Shown: positions 1 to 12,231, counted from the first letter of the stretch. The stretch is 64,000 nt of DNA from Siphonodentalium dalli (GCA_032622095.1 CP136064.1:145717954-145781953); one strand, 5' to 3'. Notes: a model not told the origin generated them from the sequence alone. A program made the numbers and translations.

Positions 1-945
1 AAAGCTCTGTATAAAAACTGTAATACTGAACTTTACCTTTCGCAGTGAATATGGAATAAAGATGATATAATGCTTAATGGAAAACAAATCAACTTCAAAT
101 GTTGAAAATCAATAGAATATTATTTAATAGAGACCTGACCAAAGACAATGGCGAATTCCATACACATTTAACCGTTCAGGATATTAAAGTATGGAATAAC
201 AACAGATTTGATGACTATGCTAACGATACAAAAACAAGTTAAGAAAGACATAACCTTTCCAATACAAGAAAACACATTTATTGAAAGACCTAGTATACCT
301 AACGAATTTGGAATTCTTCTCAAATCTCGAAAAGAAGGAAAATATTTTTATAACATACTTACCAATCATCTAGAAATAACTAAAAAGCCAATTTCAAAAT
401 GGGAGACAGAATTACAAATTACTCACGATAAACACTTTAATTAAATTATTTGTTACTCCGATTTATACCACCAAAGACAGCAATTTAAGATGGCTCCACT
501 ACAGAATATTACAGTGAATAATAAGTACGAATACATATCTTGAAAAAATACGCATACGTTCAAACGGGCTATGTTGTAGATGTAATCAATATGAAGAGAC
601 AATACAGCACATTTTCTGGGACTGTTCGAAAGTCAAAGAATTCCTGAAAAAAACTTGAATCCTGGTATTCACAAAAGTCAATAAATATAAGATTTTCAGC
701 AGATACGTTTATTCTAGGTTCTATTGGAAAAGAAAACAAGATGCTATACTACTTAAACCTACTTACAAAAGATATATATATACAGCAATAAATTTATATA
801 AACTGAACTATATTTGGAAGCATTTCTAGCACTAGTAACAAATCAATATGAAGAAGAGTCTCCGCAATATTAAATTTAAGAAAAGAGGTATTTGAGGCGG
901 AATGGAAAATAATTCAAATCGCACTGTATCCGAAAATAGCTAACT
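1..945 (+). pseudogene. LINE retrotransposon C-terminal fragment, frameshifted
   Basis: Remnant of the C-terminal part of a non-LTR retrotransposon polyprotein, cut by the left edge of the window. Reading across at least three frame changes gives a segment starting IWNKDDIMLNGKQINF near position 49, then NRDLTKDNGEFHT near 130, the longest uninterrupted frame at 208-444, then NLRWLHYRIL near 485 and a zinc knuckle C-x2-C-x8-H-x4-C (CCRCNQYEETIQHIFWDC) near 570-625. The order (post-RT linker, RxLHRIL-like stretch, terminal knuckle) is what LINE C-termini show. The RT core is outside the window or lost. The + strand frame decays at about 945. Stops and frameshifts mean it cannot make the full protein. 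Confidence 0.75.
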
Positions 946-1194
946 GAGCGCATAAGATTACCACTGCACATGCGTTTGTTTCATTCTACATTTAAGTAAA
1001 TACGTGGCGATGCCCGACAACATATTACTGGAATCCTGGTTACTGTCCTGTATTGCCATAGATCACCTATAAATAAGAAAATAATTAGTTTATGTGCCCG
1101 AAAGATATTGAGATGTATGACAGCATCCATTATACTCGACTAAAGATGTGCTATTACAGTTATCGAAAAATTCGACTCCGTATATGTATATGTA
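946..1194. other. No gene seen
   Basis: AT-rich DNA between the LINE remnant and the dispersed repeat. No frame with family motifs and no clear repeat structure was seen. Confidence 0.5.
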
Positions 1195-1640
1195 ATATGA
1201 TCATACGCTAGCGTAATTAACGAACCAACGCTAAACCACTCACATGATGGTATATGTAGCGTCTAAAACAATTCTTATCAAGATCACTTTATAGATTCCC
1301 ACCAAATAAGATTCACATGCATACGGTATATATTTCGTGTCGGTAATTATAAATAGTTATATACATGTATATTGTCGAGAGTGGAACTGGACCTAACCAT
1401 TATATTACTTGGCGTGCTGGGGGAGCTCTCCGCTTGAGATACTCATTACGCAGGCTAGATCGAGATGCGTGTCTATTTCATAATGTTCATTTCATTCCAT
1501 AACATGTCGTCATGTCGATTTCAACGACAGTCGACAAACAGCGTCATCATGTAAGTTTCCCCATTGACCGAATTCGAGCGGAACTGAATGTATCTTCTGC
1601 TTTGTTCATATGTATGTGATTTCATTCTATTCAAGAAAAT
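1195..1640 (+). repeat. Dispersed repeat, left copy (inverted partner at 51270-51975)
   Basis: This stretch matches the reverse complement of 51270-51975. Anchors are TACGCTAGCGTAATTAACGA near 1205 (partner near 51945), GTCGATTTCAACGA near 1515 (partner near 51395) and GAATGTATCTTCTGCTTTGT near 1587 (partner near 51320). The match is patchy between anchors. It is therefore a two-copy or higher interspersed repeat of unknown class and not a unique region. No coding frame is evident inside it. Confidence 0.7.
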
Positions 1641-4300
1641 AATTAAATCAATATTAAATATTATGTTATTTCCTTTCACACAGTATATAGTCTCTATAGC
1701 ACTATGCAGTATTGATCAACTACTGTGCATCAGTTGGAAATTAAAGCTTTGATACACGTAGATCGTGTTGTGGCTGTCACGATGAGGCACCTCGCAAAAC
1801 TGTCCGCCTCTGACGGAGATCTATATAGGTCCGATAAGTTGATCCAATAGAGTGAGTAGACCTGTTAGAAATTCATTATAGACTAACTACTTGCCCTTAT
1901 AAATAACAAATCACATAAATGACTGTATGACGTTTATATAAATAGGAGAATGTTGCACATCGACTGATTTGTGTAGGCCTCTTGTCAGCCGATTACGACA
2001 TTAATACCGATCTACTGTGCGACATAAGTGGTCGCGAAAATTCAAAACAGCAGTGTCGATTAGATAATAATTGGTTCGTTATTATTATTGTATATTGTAT
2101 ATATGTATATGCATGTATGTATATGTGTGTATATGCAGGTATATACACATGTGTATGATTGTGTATATGTGTACACTGTTATAAGACCACACTGATGCTC
2201 CAAAATCATAGTCCTAAAACATCATAGTCCTTAGTTATCTATATACAGGAATGCGGGTAAAGTGACAATACATACGTGATAATATCAAACAAGCGGCGAA
2301 TCTACATTGAAATAAATAAATGATGAGGAACTGAATTAACTCTATATATATACATGTATTATAATTATAAGCCACATTCAAAATGTGAAGCTGATTGGTA
2401 AACACTTTTAAATCTACGATCCTAAATCACTAATTAAACAATACAAAAACCAAATCAAATGAAACAATAAAAACAAAAAAGTCACAAAAACCTAAAACTG
2501 TTGGCTGACCTCTTCTGGATCTTGTGCACATGTCTTTGGTAACCCACTAAACTGTTGTCGAAAAATAACATAAATTGTTTGCCAATCGGTTTCAAACAAG
2601 TATACCATCAAACTTGTAAACTCAGACGGCCAGTGCGAATGGAGAGCGTGAAGAACGAAAGAACAGAATTGTTGTACACTGTATTATATAATTGTTTCTC
2701 CAATAGAAACATAAAAAAAAAATCTCATTTCCGCTAACTCATGCTCATATCTATAAATTAAAATACATGTGTGGGTGAGCAAATGAAGCAAATGTGTTGT
2801 GTATAGTGCATTACATTCAATTCAAAGAAAAGCCTGCTCAAAAGGTCATGCCACTGAAATTCTTGACCATATACCAGTATATATATCAAAAGGGCCAAAT
2901 TGTTTTGATGCTGATGATCACACGAGCAAACATAGACAAGTATGCGCCAGTAAAGTCATTAGAAGCCCACATGTCATGCCATGTCGCACACGGCTTGTGG
3001 CGTCTTTTTTTGGTTTTAAGCTATCATGTTTCGCCTCGGTCGTGTTAGACGCCAGATTTGTCAAAGATAAGTTTTATTAGCATCAATAATTGCATTGAAA
3101 TTATAATACGCATTTTGTTATGTTCCTATAAATGTCAAACGGCACATAATTCAGATTTTGATATGCGATATACTCATTTTTGACGACAGATCAAGATATA
3201 TCTCGGTATTTAGCATGTCACGTGGTAGTCGGATGAGGGAAATCAGACCTGACTTGAGATCGAGCGTGTGTTTTGTTGTTTGTTTGGTGTGAAAATCTAA
3301 CAGTAAAAAAGCAGCAGAAATGAGTTTGGAAATTTAGTATATATAATTTTATTTTTGTTATATTACTGTACATATATTGTTCACGTAGTGCATGTAAATT
3401 AATATCACATATTCATAATTGAAATAATTGAAAAAGGGGGTAACTATATCTTAAAGATGCCTCATCCGCGTTGGCACCACAAACGTACTATTTAAATGTA
3501 CGTTTTCTACATGCAAATAGTGTGATGCGGGCCCATTCATGGGAGGTTTGATCGTTATTATTGACTATCAATAGTCTCCGATTGTTAATTGTAATTACGG
3601 TGATAAGAGCCTATAATATAGAGTTTTTCTTTACCAACACAACGGCGCATTTAAAGAACGTTATAAAACATGGCTTTTGTGATGACAGTTATTGTGTATA
3701 GCCATTGATAGCCACATTAATGTTTCAGACAGTTGCTCGCTCTTTTTGCATGCACACAATAATCTAGGCTTAAAGGTCTTAGTTACATCAGGGAAAGTAT
3801 ATTTATTTCAGATTTACATTTCTCGAAGCTATTTATGTTTTCACTATACTCTCGAAGATTCTGGTCTCAATGTTGTTTCATAAGTTCACCAAGGAAAAAC
3901 CTAATTTATTTCGGTCATATATTTTCTAAACTGTTTTATTTACAAGATTGTTGAAGTTTCCACACTGGCCTACAGTTTATTTTTACTTATTATGTTGTCG
4001 AAAATATATGATTCCAGATCTCAATAAGTTGTTTTCTAAAAATGTCCATGCCGGGTTCTTTCCGAATGGTGTCGGGGAAGGAAGAATTTTCACCTCATCG
4101 TCCCTATGCAACATGGCACAGCCAAAAAGGCCCACATGAGCTCTCAGTTACATAAATATGGTGTTTTTTTTACAGTTATAATATGTTTTAAACTGTTACA
4201 AATGTCAAATAGTAAATAATTTGCATGAGGCTGTAAAAAATGCGTTTTTGCCTCTCTAACCGCCCATCCCCGGCATACCTTCCTGCAATTTTTTGTATTA
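1641..4300. other. No recognised gene; AT-rich with short TG/TA microsatellite
   Basis: No family motif was found on either strand. A degenerate TATG/TGTA microsatellite lies near 2085-2175. The open frames here (63-93 codons) overlap each other in different frames and have no recognisable domains, so they are not called. Confidence 0.5.
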
Positions 4301-4322
4301 CCCCCCCCCCCCCCCCCCCCCC
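4301..4322. repeat. Homopolymer C run (22 bp)
   Basis: Uninterrupted run of C. Such runs are length-variable and prone to sequencing error. A minus-strand frame crosses it as poly-glycine and is an artefact. Confidence 0.9.
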
Positions 4323-4497
4323 TGCATGGTGAGAGGAAAATTGGCTTTGGGAAATATTGATCTTTTCTTGTGACCTGTATTGTCGTCCCCATCCAATAGA
4401 CGTTTAAAACTATATGTTTTTGTATCAATAATTACCAACTCGTACTCAAATAATATAGGTTGTGCAGGGTTGTGTGGTGATTACTAATTTAAAGGAG

Positions 4498-4745
4498 GGG
4501 ATGGCTGTGGCTCCGTCGGTAGGAGCATCCACATCAAGCCGCGTCGTAAGTCGGCCAGCATTGCCGCGACTGGTTCGAAATTCGATGAGCCTAGATTGAT
4601 GTTCCGGGCAATGGAAGTGTATCGTGCGTCTGCGAAATGTGTCAGTTGTTTGTCGGGGTTGACCGTGTCGTTGTGATTTTGAGTGACACTAACCCCCAGT
4701 GTTGTCAGAGTGTATGAGTTTCAGTTCCTGTATTTGAATTGAGAG
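4498..4745 (+). repeat. tRNA-derived SINE-like element
   Basis: Carries two Pol III internal promoter-like boxes. TGGCTCCGTCGG (4508-4519) fits the A box, and GGTTCGAAATTC (4572-4583) fits the B box GGTTCGANNCC except for the last bases. The 64-nt spacing is longer than in a compact tRNA, as with a long variable arm or a decayed head. No clean cloverleaf with a paired acceptor stem can be drawn, so a functional tRNA gene is unlikely. The 3' border is approximate. Confidence 0.45.
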
Positions 4746-5459
4746 AGTCGTGTGTGGCATCAAACCCTATAACAATATACGGTCCATCTGGGACTAACAG
4801 AATAGTACTTTGATTAGGGAAAACGATCCTTAGTAAAAACGACAGAGGATTACGACCTCTAGGATATGGAATGTGAACAAGGGAATACTAAGAAGTGTTA
4901 CAGTCGGCTCGCAAAAACGCCGCTGTTTTTATCAATGTTCTTACTGCGACGTAGCAAAAACCTATCTCAAAACATTGGCAATAAACCTATCATAATTACA
5001 TAACCATACAGATTTGATATTATACGAGGAATATACGATCAACATGTGTGGTCCCATTACGAGAGGAACGCATGCATGCGAATTAGACTCGTAAATATCT
5101 CCGCAGGCGGGGCCATCATCTCGGCGGATGTCATTTGTGGGCCTGATTGAGTATTTCTCCTTGCGGTCAGATAGAAACTCATGTTCCATTTATATTTGTG
5201 ATTCACCCAACCATCCATGGCATGTGCTGTTTTGCAACGGGTAGCCTCTTGGCCTTCCCTTATATACAGGGTGTGACTGTAATAATATTTAGCAAATGTT
5301 TTGAACATTGAACTCCACCGATCTTTCTCATTCGGTCTTATATAATTCAGCCGCCCAAAGACTTTCAGTCAGCATTTTAAACAAATAAGTGGTTAAGTAT
5401 ATGATGTGCCGTACTTACAATTCTCCAGAACTGATAATATAAATAAGATTCTATAGACT
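4746..5459. other. No gene seen
   Basis: Unique-looking sequence. Short overlapping frames on the minus strand (75 and 83 codons) share no known motif and overlap one another in different frames. Confidence 0.45.
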
Positions 5460-7520
5460 TGTTAGCTCACCTGAGACGAAGTCTCCGGTGGAGCTATAGT
5501 CATCACTCCTCGTCCGTCGTCCGTCCATCCGTCCGTCCGTCCGCACTAACCAGAGAGTACTTGTGGGGTGCGATGAATTTAACATGAATTTAACATGCTT
5601 TTCTTCTAATTGTTTTATTTACAAACCATCTCCGTTAAAAATACGCTCTTTAAAAAATCGTCAGTTGTGGGTTGCACCCCACAATTTACTCAAACAAAAG
5701 ATCGCATCCCACAAGTATTCTTGGGTATGTGCGGTCACCACACAAGTATACTTTGGCCAGTACGTCCGTCCGTCCGCCCGTCAACAATTATTTGAACATC
5801 TTCTCCTCTGATTCCATTGGACGGAATGGGTTCATATTTGGTGTGGATGTTCCCCAGGTGACTCCCATTCAGATTTGTTCAAATGAGGTCACTGGGTCAA
5901 ATAGTTGCGAATCTAGGGCCATAACTATTTCCCTCCATAGTATTTCTTAAAACAACTTCTTGTCTAGAACCATTGGTCCGATTTAGCTTATATTTGGTAT
6001 GAAGAGTTCTTGAATGACTATGGTTCAGATTTGTTCAAATGAGGTCACTAGGTTGATTAGTTGAGAAACCAGGGTCATAACTCTATTCCTCATAGTAATT
6101 CTTAGAATGATATCTTCTCAAGAAAGGTTGGGCCGATTTAGCTTATATTTGGTACGGAGGGACCTAATGGGTGAATGGAGTTTTTTCAAATTGGATCACT
6201 GGGTCAAATATGGGCAGAGCCAGGGACATAACTCTAAATACACAAAATTACATTTTTGCATTTTGATCTTAGATTTTTTTAGACACATCACAGCTACCCA
6301 CCCCCCCCCCCCCACCCACCTAATGTCCCTGCCACAACATGCTGTACCATACCATATTATCTCTGCCTACTTCACCCCATTAAAATCCTTGTTTTTTATC
6401 ACAGCTGTAGGAGTAACACAATACATTGGTATTGCTCTGCAAAAAGTTTGTGCCATCATTAATTATCTCCATGTCAACAGGTCTCCCAGACATTCTGGTA
6501 GCTGATAGTGGCTTTATGGGTGGAATTTTATCCCATGTTTATCTCAGATACAAATTACCGGTTTGACAGATAAAGTTTATTTTTACTATTAATATTAACC
6601 ATTTCATGACCAGAGTTGTGCTTTTGAGAGCAATGAAGACCCTGAGCTTGTGCATTCTCTTATATATGCTCCCATGGGGAGCCTCCCATATAAAAGAGAA
6701 TGCACTGGCTTTCAAGGTCATGGAAATTTTGTTAAGCCAATATAGTCAGGCATTCAAATAAATCATGTATGTCATATTCTTGCAGGGATGTCCCTACTGT
6801 GTTGGGGGGTGATTTACAGATTTGTTCAATGAAATGTAATTTTTGAGCTCACATCTTCTCTAGACTGAATGGGTTCATATTTGGTGTGTATGTTCCCTAG
6901 GTGACTCACATTCAGATTTGTTCAAATGAGGTCACTCTGTCAAATGGTTATGAAGGCAGGGTTATAACTCTTGCCCTCCATAGTAATTCTTAAAAACTAC
7001 TTCTTCTGCTGTACCATCAGGTTGAATGGGTTCATATTTGGTATCAAGGGTCCTTGGGTGACCGGAGTTCATATTTTTTTCAAATGGGGTCATTTGTTTT
7101 AAATGGGGTCACCTGGTCAACTAGGGGCCAAGCAACGGACAGTTTTCCTCTTAATATGCTCCCTTCACACGGACCTTCAGGTCTATTTTACTGATATTTA
7201 GTATGAAGGGTTCTTTGGTGTCTGGGATTCGAATTTATTCAGATGGGGTCACCAGATTAAATAGAGTGGGACCAGGGACATAACTGTATGTCTCTATAGT
7301 AATACTTAAAATGTCTTCTCAAGAGAGGTTGGACTATTTAGCTTACATATAGTATGGAGGATCCTTTAGTGACTGAGATTCAGATTTGTTAACATGAGGT
7401 CAACCTGTTAAGAAATGACGGGGCTATGGGGACTTCACTTAAAACATCTACCTTGGAACTACCTGACTGATTAATCTGACACATATATGGTGTTTTCGGG
7501 TCCATGGATAATTGGGCTTC
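5460..7520 (-). mobile_element. Mollusc-type tandem-repeat element with hairpin terminus
   Basis: Starts with a hairpin (5463-5494, AGCTCACC..GAGAC paired with GTCTC..GGTGGAGCT), then a CGTCCGTCCGTC-type stretch. After that come diverged units of about 155 bp marked by 'TTCATATTTGGT' or 'CTTATATTTGGTA' (near 5829, 5987, 6140, 6878, 7030, 7190 and 7340), each followed by 'TTTGTTCAAATGAGGTCAC' and a 'CATAACTC' motif. On the minus strand the terminus reads hairpin then GAGCTAA, the same layout as the 3' end of the element inserted at 59082-61093. Unit spacing is broken at 6240-6840, where a poly-C tract (about 6299) and unrelated sequence occur. No protein is encoded; the frames here are shadows of the repeat. 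Confidence 0.6.
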
Positions 7521-7789
7521 AAACATGTCTAAATAGTTTATAAAAAGGTGCTTGTGAGATTGGAAATTTCGAACAATTGAGAAAGTTTGAGACGTCAGTT
7601 GTGAAATTCCAACCTAAGACTTGGGAGTCTGGAGCCCGGTCAGGAGGGGATATGTTGAGCTGGAGGGGTGATCTGTAGTGTTCCATTGGTAATTTAAAGG
7701 TAGATATTGACCGATCGACATGAAGCCTCTCTAGCCACATATCCTGTTTATATCTACTTCTTTTAAAGTGATTATGAAAAGTTCTGACT

Positions 7790-8472
7790 GTTATGGTCTC
7801 AAGAGTCCTTAGTATCCGGGGCAAGATACATTCACATACCAAATTTCAAGTCGATAGCTCCACCCGTTTCCGAGATCTCGTCTGCGCATGCGCGAAGCTG
7901 GCGTCGCACGGACTCGGCGACCCGATAAAATTCGTATCCGGGGCAAGATACATTCACATACCAAATTTTAAGTCGATAGCTCCACCCGTTTCCGAGATCT
8001 CGTCTGCCGGGATTTCTGAGAAGCATTATGCCTATATCCACACTAACTACCCCCTAAGCCCTGACCTAAGTGGCATACATACTATAACAATGATGCTGAA
8101 CACTTTGAGGCAATTATATTGCAGAAATGTTGCAAGAGTACTATGGCATCCAATAAATCTCCCCGCATAGGAAACCACTCAAAATCCCGTATATCTCTCT
8201 GCAGATACTATTAACGTTGAATGGTAAACAAACGCTCTTTATAGCGATGCGTCAAAAACAAACGCTCATTAAATTATCACTTGATTAACCACCGCAGTGC
8301 CGTTTTTTGTGACTGAGATTGGAGAACGGGTGCTCTGAGCTTCTCCAAAACGCCGCGACGACGATTCCCGTGGGATTTTACCTTTAGATAGAAAGTTTGG
8401 TCCCGATCGGTCAACCCGTTTTCGATTCTATGAAGTACACATATATATACGGAAGTCTCAAAATATATAGTA
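7790..8472 (-). mobile_element. Helitron-like element, partial (array 1, left-most unit)
   Basis: Its + strand right end (...TCAAAATATATAGTA) abuts the next unit at the CTAG of 8473. It contains two copies of the 122-bp-type module (CAAGTCGATAGCTCCACCCG and GTTTCCGAGATCTCGTCTG) and a segment near 8010-8170 that recurs at 34180-34325 in the second array. The left border, where the outer hairpin/CTAG end should be, is not visible. Confidence 0.5.
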
Positions 8473-9079
8473 CTAGCAGGTTAGCCCGCCACCGGCGGCT
8501 TGTCCGAAACATGACATTTTTATATATTTTTTTTTAATTTTTAGCTCCACGCGTTTCAATAAGAAAAAATTGTACCCGGTAGCTCCACCCGTTTCCGAGA
8601 TCTGGTCTGCGCATGCGCTGCACGGGCGTCGCACGGGCTCGGCGACCCGATAAAATTTGTACCCGGCGCAAGATACATTCACATAGCAAATTTCAAGTCG
8701 ATAGCTCCACCCGTTTCCGAGATCTCGTCTGCGCATGCGCTGCACGGGCGTCGCACGGGCTCGCCAATACGACAACGACCACCGCCTGGTCAAACTACAC
8801 ACACGTACCAAGTTTCGTCCCGATCGGTCAAGAATCGTAGATTTGTATGAAGTACAACACACACACAAACATAAATATATAAGAGAGATATGTAAATTAG
8901 ATAGATTGTATCAAAATATATAGGAGAGATATGTAAATGATCTACACACCATTACCGGTGTTTGTCAAAGTTTAGTGGGGTATATCAATACTCATTCACG
9001 ATCATATCATTGAGGTCCGGAGGGTGTGGGCTATCTCTCGAATACACGGAGTTCTCAAAATATATAGATAGAATATAGA
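8473..9079 (-). mobile_element. Helitron-like non-autonomous element 1
   Basis: Read on the minus strand, the 3' end is a GC-rich hairpin (AGCCGCCGGTGGCGGGCT), a few bases and CTAG (8473-8476). The 5' end is TCTATATTC.. at 9079, so the unit starts with TC. TC...hairpin...CTAG is the hallmark of Helitron termini. The body holds copies of the module with TGCGCATGCGC and ends in a TATATATTTTGAG motif. It encodes no Rep/helicase, so any movement would need a protein from elsewhere. Confidence 0.65.
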
Positions 9080-10275
9080 CTAGCAGGTTAGCCCGCCACT
9101 GGCGGCATTCGTCTCATGGCTTTGTTTCAGAAACATGACATTTTTTTAATTTAACCAAATTTCAAGTCGATAGCTCCACCCGTTTCCGAGATCTGGTGTG
9201 CGCATGCGCGAAGCTTGCGTCGCACGGGCTCGGCGACCCGATAAAATTCGTACCCGGGCCAAGATACATTCACATACCAAATTTCAAGTCGATAGCTCCA
9301 CCCGTTTCCGAGATCTCGTCTGCGCATGCGCGAAGCTGGCGTCGCACGGGCTCGGCGACCCGATAAAATTCGTATCCGGGGCAAGATACATTCACATAGC
9401 AAATATCAAGTCGATAGCTCCACCCGTTTCCGAGATAACGCATTCTTTGTTTTTCAATGGTAACGATTTGACCCGTCCAAAACACTGCCCGGACAAAAGT
9501 ACCCGACAAAAGTACCCGTCGATATCCATCCGGCTTTACCAGATTTGACCTCGAATTGATCATTTTGAAGGTCAAGGCCAGGTCGGGGTCACGACTCGAC
9601 CCGTCCAATACACTCAGTGGACAAAAGTAACCATACGTATCAAATTTCGTTGAAATCCCATCAAAATTCGCGATTTGACCTTGAATTGACCCGATTTCAA
9701 TGTCAATGTCATGTCGCACGGGCAAATTAATAGGCTTATGAGACTCCCTACACGAAAGTACCCCCACATACCAAGTTTCATCGAAATCCCGTGATATTCG
9801 GGCGTTTGACCTTGAAATGACCCGACTTCAAGGTCAAGGTCACGTCGCACGGGCAAATTAATAGACATATGTCACTCTCCATTCGAAAGTACCCACACAT
9901 ACCATTTTTCATCGAAATCCAATGATATTCGGGCGTTTGACCTTGAAATGACCCTATTTCAAGGTCAATGTCACGTCGCACAGGCAAATTAATAGGTTTA
10001 TGCCACTCCCCGGCCGAAGGTATCCACACATACCAAGTTTCGTCGAAATCCCGTGATATTCGGGCGTTTGACCTTGAAATTACCAGATTTCAAGGTCAAG
10101 GTCACGTCGCACGGGCAAATTAACAGGCCCATGTCACTCCACGGCCGAAAGTCACTCCACGGCCGAAAGTATCCCCACGTACCAAGTTTCATCGAAATCG
10201 GTTCGGTCGTTTTCGAGTCCATCGCGAACAGTCAGACACACAGACACACAGACAGATCTTCCAAATATATATATA
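9080..10275 (-). mobile_element. Helitron-like non-autonomous element 2 with two internal tandem blocks
   Basis: Begins at CTAG (9080-9083) followed by the hairpin GCCCGCCACTGGCGGC. Inside are three 122-bp units (9165, 9287, 9409) and then units of 131 bp (GCGTTTGACCTTGAAAT at 9802, 9933, 10064), each with 'AAGGTCAAGGTCACGTCGCA' and 'CAAATTAATAGGC'. The right end is CAGATCTTCCAAATATATAT. The frames across it on both strands are translations of the repeats and differ from unit to unit only as the repeat does. Confidence 0.65.
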
Positions 10276-10872
10276 CTAGAAGGTGACCCGACTTCGTCCG
10301 GGCTTTGACCTTGAATTGTCCATTTTGAAGGACAAGGTCAAGTTGGGTCACGATTTGACCAGTCCAAAACAGTGCTCGGACAAAAGTACCCGACAAACGT
10401 GCCCGTCGAAATCCATCCGGTTTTACCCGATTTGACCTTGAATTGATCATTTTGAAGGTCAAGGTCAGGTCGGGGTCACGACTCAACCCGCCCAAAACAC
10501 TCAGTGGACAACAGTAACCCCACGTATCAAATTTCGACGAAATCCCATCAAAATTCGCGATTTGACCTTGAATTGACCCGATTTCAAAGTCAAGGTCACG
10601 ACGCACGGGCAAATTAATAGGTTTATGCCACTCCCCGACAGAAGGTACCCCCACATACCAAGTTTCATCGAAATCCCGTGATATTCGGGCGTTTGACCTT
10701 GAAATTACCCGATTTCAAGGTCAAGGTCACGTAGCACGGGCAAATTAATAGGCCTATGGCACCCCTCGGCCGAAAATACCCCCACATACCAAGTTTCATC
10801 AAAATCGGGTCGGCCATTTTCGAGTTCATCGATTACACACAAACAAACAGATCTTCCAAAATATATAATAGA
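10276..10872 (-). mobile_element. Helitron-like non-autonomous element 3 (CCCGAC-TTC-GTCCGGG hairpin)
   Basis: Starts with CTAG (10276-10279), then AAGGTGA and the hairpin CCCGACTTCGTCCGGG, a different hairpin sequence from element 2 in the same place. The body has the 131-bp-type modules. It ends ...AATAGA at 10872, directly followed by the CTAG of the next unit. On the minus strand the junction reads GGCTAG|TCTATTATA. Confidence 0.7.
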
Positions 10873-11434
10873 CTAGCCGATGAGCCCGACGTTGTCCGGG
10901 CTATTCAAAAACCAAATTTCAAGTCGATAGCTCTACCCAGCCCGACGTTGACCGGGCTATTCAAAAACCAAATTTCAAGTCGATAGCTCTACCCGTTTCC
11001 GAGATCTGGTCTGCGCATGCGCGAAGCTGGCGTCGCACGGGCTCGGCGACCCGATAAAATTCGTATCCGGGGCAAGATACATTCACATACCAAATTTCAA
11101 GTCGATAGCTCCACCCGTTTCCGAGATCTCGTCTGCGCATGCGCGAAGCTGGCGTCGCACGGGCTCGGCGACCCGATAAAATATGTATCCGGGGCAAGAT
11201 ACATTCACATAGCAAATTTCAAGTCGATAGCTCCACCCGTTTCCGAGATCTCGTCTGCGCATGCGCGAAGCGGGCGCCGCACGGGCTCGCCAATACGACA
11301 ACGACGACCGCCTGGTCAAACTACACACACGTACCAAGTTTCGTCCCGATCGGTCGAGAATCGTAGATTTGTATTAATGACAGACAGACAGACAGACAAA
11401 CATACAGACAGAGGTCTTCAAAATATATATGAGA
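10873..11434 (-). mobile_element. Helitron-like non-autonomous element 4 (AGCCCGAC-GTT-GTCCGGGCT hairpin)
   Basis: CTAG at 10873-10876, then CCGATG and the hairpin GCCCGACGTTGTCCGGGC. The hairpin segment is partly duplicated at 10937. Three 122-bp modules follow (CAAGTCGATAGCTC at 10978, 11100 and 11222), then a GACAGACAGACA microsatellite and AGGTCTTCAAAATATATATGAGA. The right end GA abuts CTAG of the next unit, giving CTAG|TCTCAT on the minus strand. Confidence 0.7.
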
Positions 11435-11869
11435 CTAGCCGATGAGCCCGACGTTGTCCGGGCTATTCACAAACCAAATTTCAAGTCGATAGCTCTACCC
11501 AGCCCGACGTTGTCCGGGCTATTCAAAAACCAAATTTCAAGTCGATAGCTCCACCCGTTTCCGAGATCTCGTCTGCGCATGCGCGAAGCTGGCGTCGCAC
11601 GGGCTCGGCGACCCGATAAAATTCGTATCCGGGGCAAAATACATTCACATAGCAAATTTCAAGTCGATAGCTCCACCCGTTTCCGAGATCTGGTCTGCGC
11701 ATGCGCGAAGCTTGCGTCGCACTGCTCGGCAATACGACAACGTCGACCGCCTGGTCAAACTACACACACGTACCAAGTTTCGTCCCGATCGGTCGAGAAT
11801 CGTAGATTTGTATAAATGACAGACAAACAGACAAACAGACATACAGAGGTCTTCAAAATATATATGAGA
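11435..11869 (-). mobile_element. Helitron-like non-autonomous element 5, right end of array 1
   Basis: Same subfamily as the unit to its left: CTAG 11435-11438, the same hairpin, two 122-bp modules and the same right end. On the minus strand the outer flank reads ATA|TCTCATATA, so the array's 5' edge sits between A and T as expected for Helitron insertion. Confidence 0.7.
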
Positions 11870-11888
11870 TATATATATATATATACGG

Positions 11889-12111
11889 TATTCACACTGA
11901 ACTTGAACTGACAAATTAATCTAGCGCCTATTTCCAACAACGCTTTGGTAGAGCACATGGAAATTTCGTCTACAATAGCAAAGCAAGTGTGGGTTTGCAT
12001 GCGACGTCACATGACGTCATTTCGACCAACGTCATAAGAAATAGTGTCTATACTTGAGAGTGCAAATACTGCATTTGGGGACCATGTTATATATCAGGTT
12101 TGCCTTGACAA
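11889..12111 (+). repeat. Direct repeat, copy 1 (partner 13547-13753)
   Basis: Starts TATTCACACTGAACTTG. It shares CTGACAAATTAAT, GCGCCTATTTCCAACAACGC, TTTCGTCTACAATAGCAAAG and CATAAGAAATAGTGTCTATA with the downstream copy. It contains GACGTCACATGACGTCA, two overlapping CRE-like TGACGTCA-type words. Confidence 0.75.
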
Positions 12112-12231
12112 ATCGACGTGAAATTTGGTGAATCATCTTTTAAGACATAATATAGGCCATGGTACAAATTTGGGCTACATTGCACGCATGGTTGAAACGT
12201 TATAAGCTCACCAAAAGCGTGACCGAGTTAA

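Noticed and set aside
8560-11760. CRISPR-like regularly spaced repeats
   Set aside because: Units are contiguous 122-131 bp tandem modules without unique spacers, in an animal genome.
7793-11914. Many overlapping frames of 60-165 codons on both strands with recurring peptides such as FQVDSSTRFRDLVCACA and RMRRRDLGNGWSYRLE
   Set aside because: They are translations of the 122-bp and 131-bp repeat modules of the Helitron-like units; both strands are equally open and the peptides follow the repeat, not a gene.
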